Assembly (NCBI RefSeq): GCF_000756305.1
Contig: NZ_JRFE01000050.1
Span: 1 to 64,000, forward strand
Direction of reading: 5' to 3'
DNA from: Myxosarcina sp. GI1
GTDB lineage: Bacteria > Cyanobacteriota > Cyanobacteriia > Cyanobacteriales > Xenococcaceae
Length of the DNA stretch: 64,000 nucleotides
The notes under the pieces are model-generated. The model saw only the letters and a program-made list of their open reading frames with translations, ran no database searches and had not been told where the DNA came from. Positions within the stretch are counted from its first letter, which is position 1. Each line of letters opens with the position of its first letter. Positions 57,339-64,000 of the stretch are shown piece by piece. The position numbers were made by a program, and so were the translations under genes.

Positions 57339-58406
57339 ATGTCAGTTAAAGACGTAATTCATACAGAACAATCTTACATATCGGCATTATTCGAGCAACT
57401 AAACCCTAGTTATTCTAGTTATGCTTCGCCTTATTTGATTCAAGATAAAATTAAATTTATCGATCTTTTTGCAGGTATTGGAGGAATGCGTATTGCTTTT
57501 CAGACCAACAAAAGCCAATGTGTTTTTTCCTCTGAATGGGATAAATATGCTCGACAAACCTATCAAGCAAATTTTGGTGAAATTCCTTATGGAGATATTA
57601 ATTTACTTTCGCCTCAAGAGATTCCCGACCATGATATTCTGCTCGCTGGATTTCCCTGCCAACCCTTTAGTAGTATTGGCAAACGAGAAGGTTTTTTACA
57701 TCAAACTCAGGGAACCTTATTTTATTCTATTGCCAAAATTTTAGAAACCAAAAAACCTTTTTGTTTTTTACTAGAAAATGTTCCAGGCTTAGTAACTCAC
57801 GACAAAGGCAAAACTTTTCAAGTTATTTTACAAACCTTAGATGCTCTTAACTACGATACCCGCTACATAATCTTAAACGCCGCACGATTTCAGCTTCCTC
57901 AAATTAGAGATAGAATTTATATAATAGGTTTTCAAAGAGATTATTTAAACAGCAGAATTAATTTTTCTTTTCCTTTAGGAGAAGACAATAACGTGTATAT
58001 AGACAGGTTTATAGAGCAAGGTGTCGGAAACTATTCAATCAGCAAACATTTACAAAAAACCTATTTATTTAAAAAAGATGATGGTAGACCTCAAATAGTC
58101 GATTGCTCTTCCAAAATTAAAGTAAAAACTTTAGTTTCGACCTACCATAAAATTCAAAGATTAACTGGCACATTTGTTAGAGATGGCGAAACGGGAATTA
58201 GATTATTAACTCAAAATGAATGCAAATCTATTATGGGTTTTCCTGATAATTTTGTTTTTCCCGTTTCTCGTACTCAAATGTATAGACAATTAGGAAACTC
58301 TGTAGCTGTTCCCGTTGTCAAAGCTATTGCCGATCGCATTTATCAAACAATAAGTGCTAATTGTCACTTTGTCCAAAATAATGCTGTTTTAAATAAAAAT
58401 TTTTGA
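57339..58406 (+). CDS. DNA (cytosine-5) methyltransferase
   Basis: 355 residues with the C5-MTase motifs in order: DLFAGIGGMRIAF (I), GFPCQPFSSIGKR (IV, catalytic Cys), ENVPGL (VI), QIRDRIYIIGF (VIII) and QLGNSVAVPV (X). It methylates cytosine in a short palindrome; the target is not deducible. The stop lies 3 nt before the HNH gene, so it is part of a type II restriction-modification pair. It is AT-richer than the flanking genes, consistent with transfer. Confidence 0.94.
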   Translation: MSVKDVIHTEQSYISALFEQLNPSYSSYASPYLIQDKIKFIDLFAGIGGMRIAFQTNKSQCVFSSEWDKYARQTYQANFGEIPYGDINLLSPQEIPDHDILLAGFPCQPFSSIGKREGFLHQTQGTLFYSIAKILETKKPFCFLLENVPGLVTHDKGKTFQVILQTLDALNYDTRYIILNAARFQLPQIRDRIYIIGFQRDYLNSRINFSFPLGEDNNVYIDRFIEQGVGNYSISKHLQKTYLFKKDDGRPQIVDCSSKIKVKTLVSTYHKIQRLTGTFVRDGETGIRLLTQNECKSIMGFPDNFVFPVSRTQMYRQLGNSVAVPVVKAIADRIYQTISANCHFVQNNAVLNKNF

Positions 58407-58409
58407 AAC

Positions 58410-59003
58410 ATGGATGAAAATAAAAAACTGTCTCAAAAAGAGTTTATTTTTCAATATTATTTAGAAAGACCCAATCGAGCTATAAAACACCAAGATATTA
58501 TTCCTAAAATAGTTGAGGCTTGGCAAGAACTTTATGAAACACCTTTGGCAGATCCAGACCGTGCAATTAGAAAACTTTTTGAAGAAGGTAGATTAGTCAA
58601 GGTAAAAAAAGGAGTATATAAATACGATCCCAATTATGTGGCAATAGCAAAAGCAGATACTTTTCCCGAAGCAATGAGACAAGAGATATTTGCCAGAGAT
58701 AATTACAAATGTGTAATTTGTGGTCAAGGTAAAAAAGAAGGACTAGAAATACATGCCGACCATATCAGACCAAGAGAACTGGGCGGCGAAAATACTATTG
58801 AAAATGGACAAACTCTTTGTAGTCGCCATAATATGCTGAAAAAAAATCTGCATCAAACAGAAACAGGCAAAAAAATGTTTATCAAACTATACGATTTAGC
58901 CAAAAAAGAAAAAGACGAAAGACTGGTAAACTTTGCCTTAGAAATTTTATCGATATATGAAAAGCATAATATAAACGGTCATATATCTTGGCAGGAAGAA
59001 TAA
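58410..59003 (+). CDS. HNH restriction endonuclease (type II partner)
   Basis: 197 residues. An N-terminal winged-helix-like domain (PNRAIKHQDIIPKI, ADPDRAIRKLFEEGRLV) precedes an HNH domain with CVICGQGKKEGLEIHADHI (His-His-type) and LCSRHN at about 150. It lies 3 nt after the C5-methyltransferase and most likely cleaves the same site when unmethylated. The target site is unknown. Confidence 0.85.
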   Translation: MDENKKLSQKEFIFQYYLERPNRAIKHQDIIPKIVEAWQELYETPLADPDRAIRKLFEEGRLVKVKKGVYKYDPNYVAIAKADTFPEAMRQEIFARDNYKCVICGQGKKEGLEIHADHIRPRELGGENTIENGQTLCSRHNMLKKNLHQTETGKKMFIKLYDLAKKEKDERLVNFALEILSIYEKHNINGHISWQEE

Positions 59004-59127
59004 TTAAAAGAAGTATTATCGTTCACCAATATTCAATCGGTATCAAAAGCCCAAGATTGAATAAGACACGAACCATGATAATATTTTTACTATATTTTAA
59101 GAAAATTCTTGGAAGGTAGATAAATAT

Positions 59128-59265
59128 ATGGAAGCTGCAATGCTATTGGCAAAGCTGCCAGAAGCTTATGCTATGTTTAACCCACTAGTAGACGTTTTGC
59201 CCTTGATTCCCTTGTTTTTCCTGTTATTGGCTTTTGTTTGGCAGGCTGCAGTCGGATTCAAATAA
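59128..59265 (+). CDS. psbK: photosystem II reaction centre protein K
   Basis: A 45-residue membrane peptide, read directly. The presequence ends before [20 protein letters not shown], the conserved mature N-terminus and lumenal turn, then [17 protein letters not shown], the single helix and end. It is a core PSII subunit close to PsbZ and CP43. A hairpin terminator follows. Confidence 0.95.
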   Translation: MEAAMLLAKLPEAYAMFNPLVDVLPLIPLFFLLLAFVWQAAVGFK

Positions 59266-59295
59266 ATTTAATTTATCGTCTGTTTGTGTTTTAAG

Positions 59296-59322
59296 GCATC
59301 CCATATCAGGGATGCTTTTTTA
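59296..59322 (+). terminator. intrinsic terminator after psbK
   Basis: GCATCCC-ATATCA-GGGATGC is followed by six T, 30 nt after the psbK stop. It also lies just beyond the 3' end of the converging Omp85-type gene. Confidence 0.85.
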
Positions 59323-59332
59323 TTGGCTAAAC

Positions 59333-60892
59333 TCAAAAGCGATCGCCAATGGCAAAAATTATTTCACTATCTCCCTCATCATTAAGGGCAAACTCCAATC
59401 TCACCGCTCCAACAGGAGTAAGGGCGCGCAAGCCCAAACCGTAACCCAAACCGCTATTAGGCTTATCTCGCACTTGCGCGGGTCGTCCGATAACATCGTC
59501 GTTCGTACCTAAATCGCTGCCGTAATCGATAAAAAAAGTGCCACCTACGTCGATATATCTTTTAAATACCCTAAAAGCTGATATTGGATAGCGATATTCT
59601 GCCGTAGCTTGAATAAAGCTACGTCCCGTACTTAGTTCCCCCGATCCATAACCGCGTACCGAGCTAGAACCACCCAAAGTAAAAGCTTCATAAGGCGGTA
59701 CTTCTCCTAAAATAGTTCCTCCCTGAAAATTTAGTACCAAAGTTCGTGCTCCCTCAGTAAAACCAAAGAGATTTAGAGGCAAGTAATGAGTATAGTTAGC
59801 CGCCAGACGATTGTAAACAATACTGGCATCGCCAACGGGAATAGATTGGTCGCTACCAAATTGAAGCTTAAAACCTTCGGTAGGGTATTGAGAATTGTTT
59901 TGTCGATCTAAAACAGCAGCAAAATTAATAGTCAACAGATCGTCTTGTCCGTCATCACTTACAGTTAAGCGATCGCCCAATTCGTCGCGAGCTTCGATGC
60001 TTTTAGAAAAAGCCCTTTCTCTCACAGAAATACGCTGATAGGAAATACCAATCGCGCCGACAAAATCTCTAGCCAGAGGTTGAAAATACTCCATACCACC
60101 GCCAATACGATGAATCCAAGGATCGTTATCATCAGGTAGATCGACATCGATATCGCCTTCATCAAACTCAGGCTCTACATTTCGTTGATTGAAAAAATTA
60201 ATTCCATAACCCGTATCGTGCCTGAGATAATTGCGATAGCCTAGATTAAATCCAAATTTTTGTTCGCCTCCTTCTATACCAAGGCTTGCTTGCTGGTTGG
60301 TACCGCCAAGATTTCTCAACCCAAAGCGAACACCTCCAGATGTACCTGTAGAGCTATTAGACAAAGCATGAACTACATTTGGTTTAACCGTACCTTGTAA
60401 AGCCGTAGGCGGTTCTAAAGTCAAACCAAAAGCAAAATAGGCAGACTTCTTTTCTGCTACTGTCACTACCATTACGGCTTCATCAGTTGTCGCCCCAGGC
60501 TCTAAGGTTAATTTGGCGAGATCGACAATGTCTAGTTTTCTGACTCCATTTAAGCCTTGCAGGGCTAATTTTTGGTTATAAACATCTCCAGGCTGTAGGG
60601 CAAATTCACGAATAATAATTGTTGGTTTAGTTTGTCCCGTAGTTATATCGCCGTTTTTATCTACAAAACGTACTTCAATTTCGCTAATAGTTATGTTGTT
60701 GCCTGCTGGTACGGTGGTTGTTGTTTCTGTCTGTGACTGAAAACTTGAATTAGATTGACTAACTTTAACAATTCGTTCTGACGATAGGCGATCGCTAGAA
60801 CTAAACGTTAGTTTTGATTGCGCCAGAGCCGTTTTAATTTCACCAAAACCAACTGCAATAAATGACAAACAAAATAAAGACGACTTAATCAT
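59333..60892 (-). CDS. Omp85/BamA-type outer-membrane protein, one POTRA
   Basis: 519 residues: signal peptide (about 1-24), one visible POTRA-like domain (about 70-150, ITISEIEVRFV...YNQKLALQGLNG), and a 16-strand-type barrel ending in F (FAIGDRF). The barrel signature SSSVRGYGSGEL (lid-lock RGY) is at about 405. It is shorter than full BamA homologues, so it could be a TamA-like or a secretion/export variant. Encoded 7 nt downstream of a 154-residue protein. Confidence 0.85.
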   Translation of the reverse strand: MIKSSLFCLSFIAVGFGEIKTALAQSKLTFSSSDRLSSERIVKVSQSNSSFQSQTETTTTVPAGNNITISEIEVRFVDKNGDITTGQTKPTIIIREFALQPGDVYNQKLALQGLNGVRKLDIVDLAKLTLEPGATTDEAVMVVTVAEKKSAYFAFGLTLEPPTALQGTVKPNVVHALSNSSTGTSGGVRFGLRNLGGTNQQASLGIEGGEQKFGFNLGYRNYLRHDTGYGINFFNQRNVEPEFDEGDIDVDLPDDNDPWIHRIGGGMEYFQPLARDFVGAIGISYQRISVRERAFSKSIEARDELGDRLTVSDDGQDDLLTINFAAVLDRQNNSQYPTEGFKLQFGSDQSIPVGDASIVYNRLAANYTHYLPLNLFGFTEGARTLVLNFQGGTILGEVPPYEAFTLGGSSSVRGYGSGELSTGRSFIQATAEYRYPISAFRVFKRYIDVGGTFFIDYGSDLGTNDDVIGRPAQVRDKPNSGLGYGLGLRALTPVGAVRLEFALNDEGDSEIIFAIGDRF

Positions 60893-60899
60893 CTATTAT

Positions 60900-61364
60900 T
60901 TAAAGCACTTTATGTGTATGTTCGTGCTGTTTGACATTATCTTCAGGACGCACGATATTTTCAGAGTTAAGAACTCTTTTCCGTTCCAAAGAATAGTTAA
61001 AATCTTGTTTAATAGTTCCTAAAGGTATATGTTTTTTAGCTTCAGGACGACTTTTGTAGGTTCGAGCGGCAGCTAAAATTCTTTCCTCGAAACGCTCGCA
61101 CAGACTAGCATCTTGAGGTAGTTCTGAGGGAATTTGAATTTTATCTCCAATTAAAATCTCTCCAAGAGTTTTAGAACAAGCTGCTTGATAAGAAGTCGGA
61201 ATTTTCTCGATTAGTGCTTCTAATGCAGCCGAAGGAATTGGTTCGACAATTTTAACTTCTGTTACTTCTCCTTCTTCTCTCAAGAAACAAGTAGCAACTC
61301 CTAAAACGCAATAATCTTCTGTAGATAAATCTGTGGCTTGTGTAAGTAAGGTCGTGTTAGTCAT
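60900..61364 (-). CDS. conserved hypothetical, 154 aa
   Basis: A soluble, acid-rich protein beginning with TLLTQATDLSTEDYCVLGVAT and ending in a His-rich tail (KQHEHTHKVL). It lies 7 nt before the Omp85-type gene, so the two probably act or are made together. The family is a cyanobacterial conserved one as far as I can see; the role is unknown. Confidence 0.6.
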   Translation of the reverse strand: MTNTTLLTQATDLSTEDYCVLGVATCFLREEGEVTEVKIVEPIPSAALEALIEKIPTSYQAACSKTLGEILIGDKIQIPSELPQDASLCERFEERILAAARTYKSRPEAKKHIPLGTIKQDFNYSLERKRVLNSENIVRPEDNVKQHEHTHKVL

Positions 61365-62065
61365 AAATTTAATTTTAGGTATAGCATTTTTTAGCTAATT
61401 CGATACAAAAACAATCGATATTTAGCAATGTAAATGAATTTATCGGGCAACACAAGCCCTGGATATTTTCTCGGTAGACGGCACTCACGTTTTGAAAAAA
61501 CAAATCCTACGGAGAAAGCTACTCTCCAAAAGGGCTTCAGCAACGCCAACGGAACTATTCCGTTCAATATTGTACCCAAATAGCCACTTTCATCAAAAAT
61601 TGTTATGAAACCAAACACTTGTTTTAAGCAATAAGTACTAATGATAAGTTGCCAGTTAAAAGTTACTAACAAGCTGGACTGGCGAAAAACTTAAATTAAT
61701 GATAAAAAATGATATTTTTTTTAAATCTTTGGGAATTCTGCTTAAGTAAGCTAGTTGGTTTTGATTTCTGTTGTGTACTAAGAAAGTTTCAATCTCATTA
61801 AAACTTAACCGAATCTTCATCTAAGAACGGTCAATAATTATGAGATAGTGCGCTTAGTATCCAATTCGGTAGTCAGTGTCCCTCTGAAAGACCATAAGTT
61901 TTAGGTTGCTTTAAATAAGCTTGAGTATTTGTCAAACCCACTGTCTTTTTCAAAGAAAACCATCAGAGCGTAAAGGTAAATCAATACGCAGCGATTACAC
62001 GGGACGTTCCAGCTAGAGAGTTAGGTCAGACAACGTAGCTTTTTTAAAGAGGTTTAATTGATGCC
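61365..62065. other. 700-nt gap with palindromic patch
   Basis: No gene supported. Around 61470-61570 there is a repeat-like patch with TCCTACGGAGAAAGCTACTC and AACGGAACTATTCCGTT (a perfect inverted repeat). The rest is AT-rich. Confidence 0.5.
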
Positions 62066-62779
62066 ATGCCAATCGAAAATCGAGATTGCGAGCGATTTCA
62101 GTCCTCAAGTGCGAGCTTGTCATCTTCTAATATGACTGAAACATCGATGTGTCTGTTTTCTCCTCTATCTTACGGAGAAAAACTAAACTCAGAAGCCAGA
62201 CTTAAAACTTTTTTAGCAGAAAAAGCATCTCAAGGAGATTATGCAGTTGCGATCGCTATACTAGATCGATTAATTGCCCTCCGTCCCAATAGTGCGATTA
62301 ACTACAACAATCGAGGTTTAATGCACTTCCGTAATAACCAAATATTAGAAGCAATCGTCGATTTGTCTCTGGCTTTAGAGTTAGATCCCGAACTTGACAG
62401 TGCTTACAATAATCGAGCCAATTGTCATGCAGCCCAGGGTAACTTAGCAGAAGCGATCGCCGATTACGATTTAGCACTCGATCTCAATCCTGCTAATCTT
62501 AGAGCCTGGATCAATCAGGGAATTACTTTCCGCGAACTGGAAATGTATGACTCGGCTCTAGAAAACTTCGACTTTGCTTTAACAATTGGTACCCGTTATC
62601 GAGAGAGAATTTACGCCGAGAGAGGACGCTGTTATTATTTAAGAGGCGATTGGAATTGTGCTGTTGCCGATTATCAGCGGAGTTTGGAACTGTTAAAAGA
62701 CGATCTCAATCGAGCTAAATACCGAGAGAAAGTCATGGGGTGGTGGGAAGAATTATACAATCATCTGCGCGGGAAATGA
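62066..62779 (+). CDS. TPR-repeat protein
   Basis: 237 residues with about four tetratricopeptide repeats (for example DYAVAIAILDRLIALRPNSA, NRGLMHFRNNQILEAIVDLS, ANCHAAQGNLAEAIADYDLAL and QGITFRELEMYDSALENFD). A protein-protein interaction scaffold; partner unknown. It starts at ATG 62066, after a long, AT-rich leader. Confidence 0.88.
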   Translation: MPIENRDCERFQSSSASLSSSNMTETSMCLFSPLSYGEKLNSEARLKTFLAEKASQGDYAVAIAILDRLIALRPNSAINYNNRGLMHFRNNQILEAIVDLSLALELDPELDSAYNNRANCHAAQGNLAEAIADYDLALDLNPANLRAWINQGITFRELEMYDSALENFDFALTIGTRYRERIYAERGRCYYLRGDWNCAVADYQRSLELLKDDLNRAKYREKVMGWWEELYNHLRGK

Positions 62780-62921
62780 GCAGGGGACTAAGATACGGGG
62801 AGACGAAGGGATTTACGGTGCTTACAAGCTCTGAAGGCTTCCTCCAGAGACAGCCCCTCCTCTACGAGAGTGAAATCTCCAAGTACCCAAGTCTCCCTTG
62901 CACCCCTGCACCCCTGCTTGG
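62780..62921. repeat. GC-rich repeat-like intergenic patch
   Basis: A low-complexity segment with a direct repeat CACCCCTGCACCCCTGC at about 62900, and GGCTTCCTCCAGAGACAGCC. It is typical of cyanobacterial dispersed intergenic repeats. Confidence 0.4.
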
Positions 62922-63275
62922 TTATTCTTCTTGGCGATCGCTATCTTTATTTGGCAGCCAATAAATTCTGCTGCGATTGGGTGCTAACAGCGAACTATAT
63001 TGTTCCATAAGATTCCGAGTTTGTTGGGGATCGAAATTATGATTGAGTTGCTGGCGTAGTTCTGCGACTTTAGCTTCTGTTTGACTTACCTGAATACGAA
63101 GTTCTTTTAACTTTGCCTGTTGAGAAAGATGATATGGGAGTAGCTTAACTAAAGAGCCAATTGAAGCGATCGCAATTATCCAGCTAAAAATCAGCTTGAG
63201 CCAAACTTCACCAGTAACTCCACGATAAGTACTTTTTTTGTGAGAACGCTGCGATCGGGGTCGATTTCGATCCAT
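62922..63275 (-). CDS. bitopic coiled-coil membrane protein
   Basis: 117 residues: a basic N-terminus, one membrane helix (VWLKLIFSWIIAIASIGSLV, about 25-44), a coiled coil (KLKELRIQVSQTEAKVAELR, about 55-75) and a C-terminal basic/aromatic tail (RSRIYWLPNK). This topology resembles FtsB/DivIC-like division proteins, but the family is not certain. Confidence 0.6.
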   Translation of the reverse strand: MDRNRPRSQRSHKKSTYRGVTGEVWLKLIFSWIIAIASIGSLVKLLPYHLSQQAKLKELRIQVSQTEAKVAELRQQLNHNFDPQQTRNLMEQYSSLLAPNRSRIYWLPNKDSDRQEE

Positions 63276-63412
63276 TTAAATAACTCCATTACTAAGCTCT
63301 GGCTGAGACTTTAGATTAGCAATTTTTTAGTCTTTTGCCGATCTAAAACTCAGCTTTAGCTAGCAAGGAGCTATTTATTTCCAGACTTTAGCAGTCTTGA
63401 GTAATTAAAGAC

Positions 63413-63508
63413 TTATTTGTAAAGTTCTGTAGACAGACGAATTGCCATAATTCCGGGAATTAAAGCCACCAACAAAGCTACAAAAACTTGAGTATCAGAT
63501 AAAGGCAT
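63413..63508 (-). CDS. psaM: photosystem I reaction centre subunit XII
   Basis: A 31-residue membrane peptide, read directly: [16 protein letters not shown] then [12 protein letters not shown], which matches PsaM at the key positions. A clear AGGAG lies before ATG. It is a small PSI subunit at the trimer/monomer periphery. A short monocistronic unit. Confidence 0.95.
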   Translation of the reverse strand: MPLSDTQVFVALLVALIPGIMAIRLSTELYK

Positions 63509-63619
63509 AAAAATTTACTCCTGTTTAAACTTAAAAAAAGATATTCATTCCTTAATTTGCGTCATAATTGACCCCAAACCAAACAAATCGTTACAAGATG
63601 CAACATAATTAATAAAAGC

Positions 63620-63670
63620 GGTGAGAACCTGGCAAGGAAACCTCGCTTAAGGAAGGCTTACCAAGTCGCC
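63620..63670 (+). promoter_or_regulatory. structured leader upstream of TerC-type gene
   Basis: GGTGA (63620-63624) can pair with TCGCC (63666-63670) around AGGAAACCT, or GGTGAG with CTTACC (63657-63662). It sits about 140 nt before the TerC-type ATG, where Mn-sensing yybP-ykoY leaders occur in other bacteria, but the family's conserved GGGGAGUA is not present. Tentative. Confidence 0.25.
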
Positions 63671-63806
63671 AACTAAAAAATCCAGAATTTAGAACCAAGT
63701 TTTGGTAAAGTCGCTATGCGACCGAGAAAATAAATACAAAAACCAAAGATATGTTGCAAGTAGCGACAATATCTTCAATAGTTATCGCTCTGGAGAAAGA
63801 CAGTGA

Positions 63807-64000
63807 ATGCTTGAAGATTCATTTGATTATTTTGATTATTTAGCGGATATGGGGTTTCAAACTCCTCTGATTTTATTAGTTTTAGTAGTTTTAGAAGCCG
63901 TACTCTCAGCCGATAATGCGATCGCCCTGGCATCAATCGCTCAGGGTTTACCCGATGCAAAAATGCAGCGCAAGGCTCTTAATGTTGGCTTGATCGCCGC
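63807..64000 (+). CDS. TerC-family membrane protein, 5' part
   Basis: The first 64 codons before the window edge: FQTPLILLVLVVLEAVLSAD (first helix), NAIALASIA (the conserved ADNA-type motif as SADNAIALA) and LPDAKMQRKALNVGL. TerC proteins are membrane proteins connected with metal, chiefly Mn, homeostasis. The start ATG at 63807 is supported because an upstream in-frame GTG leads to a stop. Confidence 0.82.
   Translation, partial: MLEDSFDYFDYLADMGFQTPLILLVLVVLEAVLSADNAIALASIAQGLPDAKMQRKALNVGLIA

Noticed and set aside
61391-61672. 93-aa minus-strand frame
   Set aside because: It spans a palindromic repeat patch and low-information sequence; no start signal or family.
62740-62964. 74-aa frame after the TPR gene
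   Set aside because: Reads repeat-like low-complexity DNA; starts inside the TPR gene.

Overview
The window is chromosomal DNA from a cyanobacterium. It carries chlL and chlN, a ChlH-type chelatase subunit, psbK, psaM, hpnH, cobS, DUF1830 and several other cyanobacterial families, and is rich in the HIP1 octamer GCGATCGC. The dense insertion sequences, group II introns and small palindromic repeats suggest a large, repeat-rich genome. The exact genus cannot be read from the sequence.

Layout. 1-13.4 kb is an accessory region. It has a possible CRISPR repeat at the left edge, a degraded IS701-type transposase, a MAPEG protein, a tyrosine recombinase broken by one stop codon and coupled to a DUF1778/GNAT toxin-antitoxin pair, a VapBC-type pair, and a WGR protein. 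Next comes a nest of mobile elements: an IS4-type transposase remnant contains a group II intron, whose reverse-transcriptase ORF is split by a second, complete group II intron. An IS982-type remnant follows and has cut a Crp/Fnr regulator. 13.6-20 kb holds small hypothetical genes, aat, a DUF697 GTPase, an HI0933-type flavoprotein and DUF1993. 20-22.5 kb is chlL-chlN (dark-operative protochlorophyllide reductase). 22.6-28 kb has a response regulator, an exported Cys-rich protein, a hydrolase and a sodium/solute symporter. 28-35 kb is the minus-strand translation cluster rimP-nusA-ylxR-infB, with hisA upstream. 35-39 kb is a DUF1206/SDR/flavin-monooxygenase operon. 40.7-44.5 kb is the ChlH-type gene. 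45-55 kb has a broken HicB, a double-GAF protein, SLH and PPC surface proteins, hpnH, a DUF4212/symporter pair and cobS. 55-64 kb has tgt, a type II restriction-modification pair, psbK, an Omp85-type porin, a TPR protein, psaM and the start of a TerC-type gene cut by the window edge.

The strongest unusual signals are two. First, the intron-in-intron nest: removing the inner element at its consensus boundaries (GTGCG...AT) rejoins a 618-codon ORF exactly at the GTPQGG motif. Second, a family of short hairpin-forming repeats has inserted inside coding sequences. Three transposase genes carry inserts that look like 45-48 nt, and ChlH contains a 28-nt perfect palindrome read through in frame. Several genes missing from simple ORF lists were recovered by reading: psbK, psaM, a TerC-family start, a 54-aa lipoprotein, a 59-aa membrane protein coupled to the flavoprotein, a 56-aa membrane protein and a HicB pseudogene.
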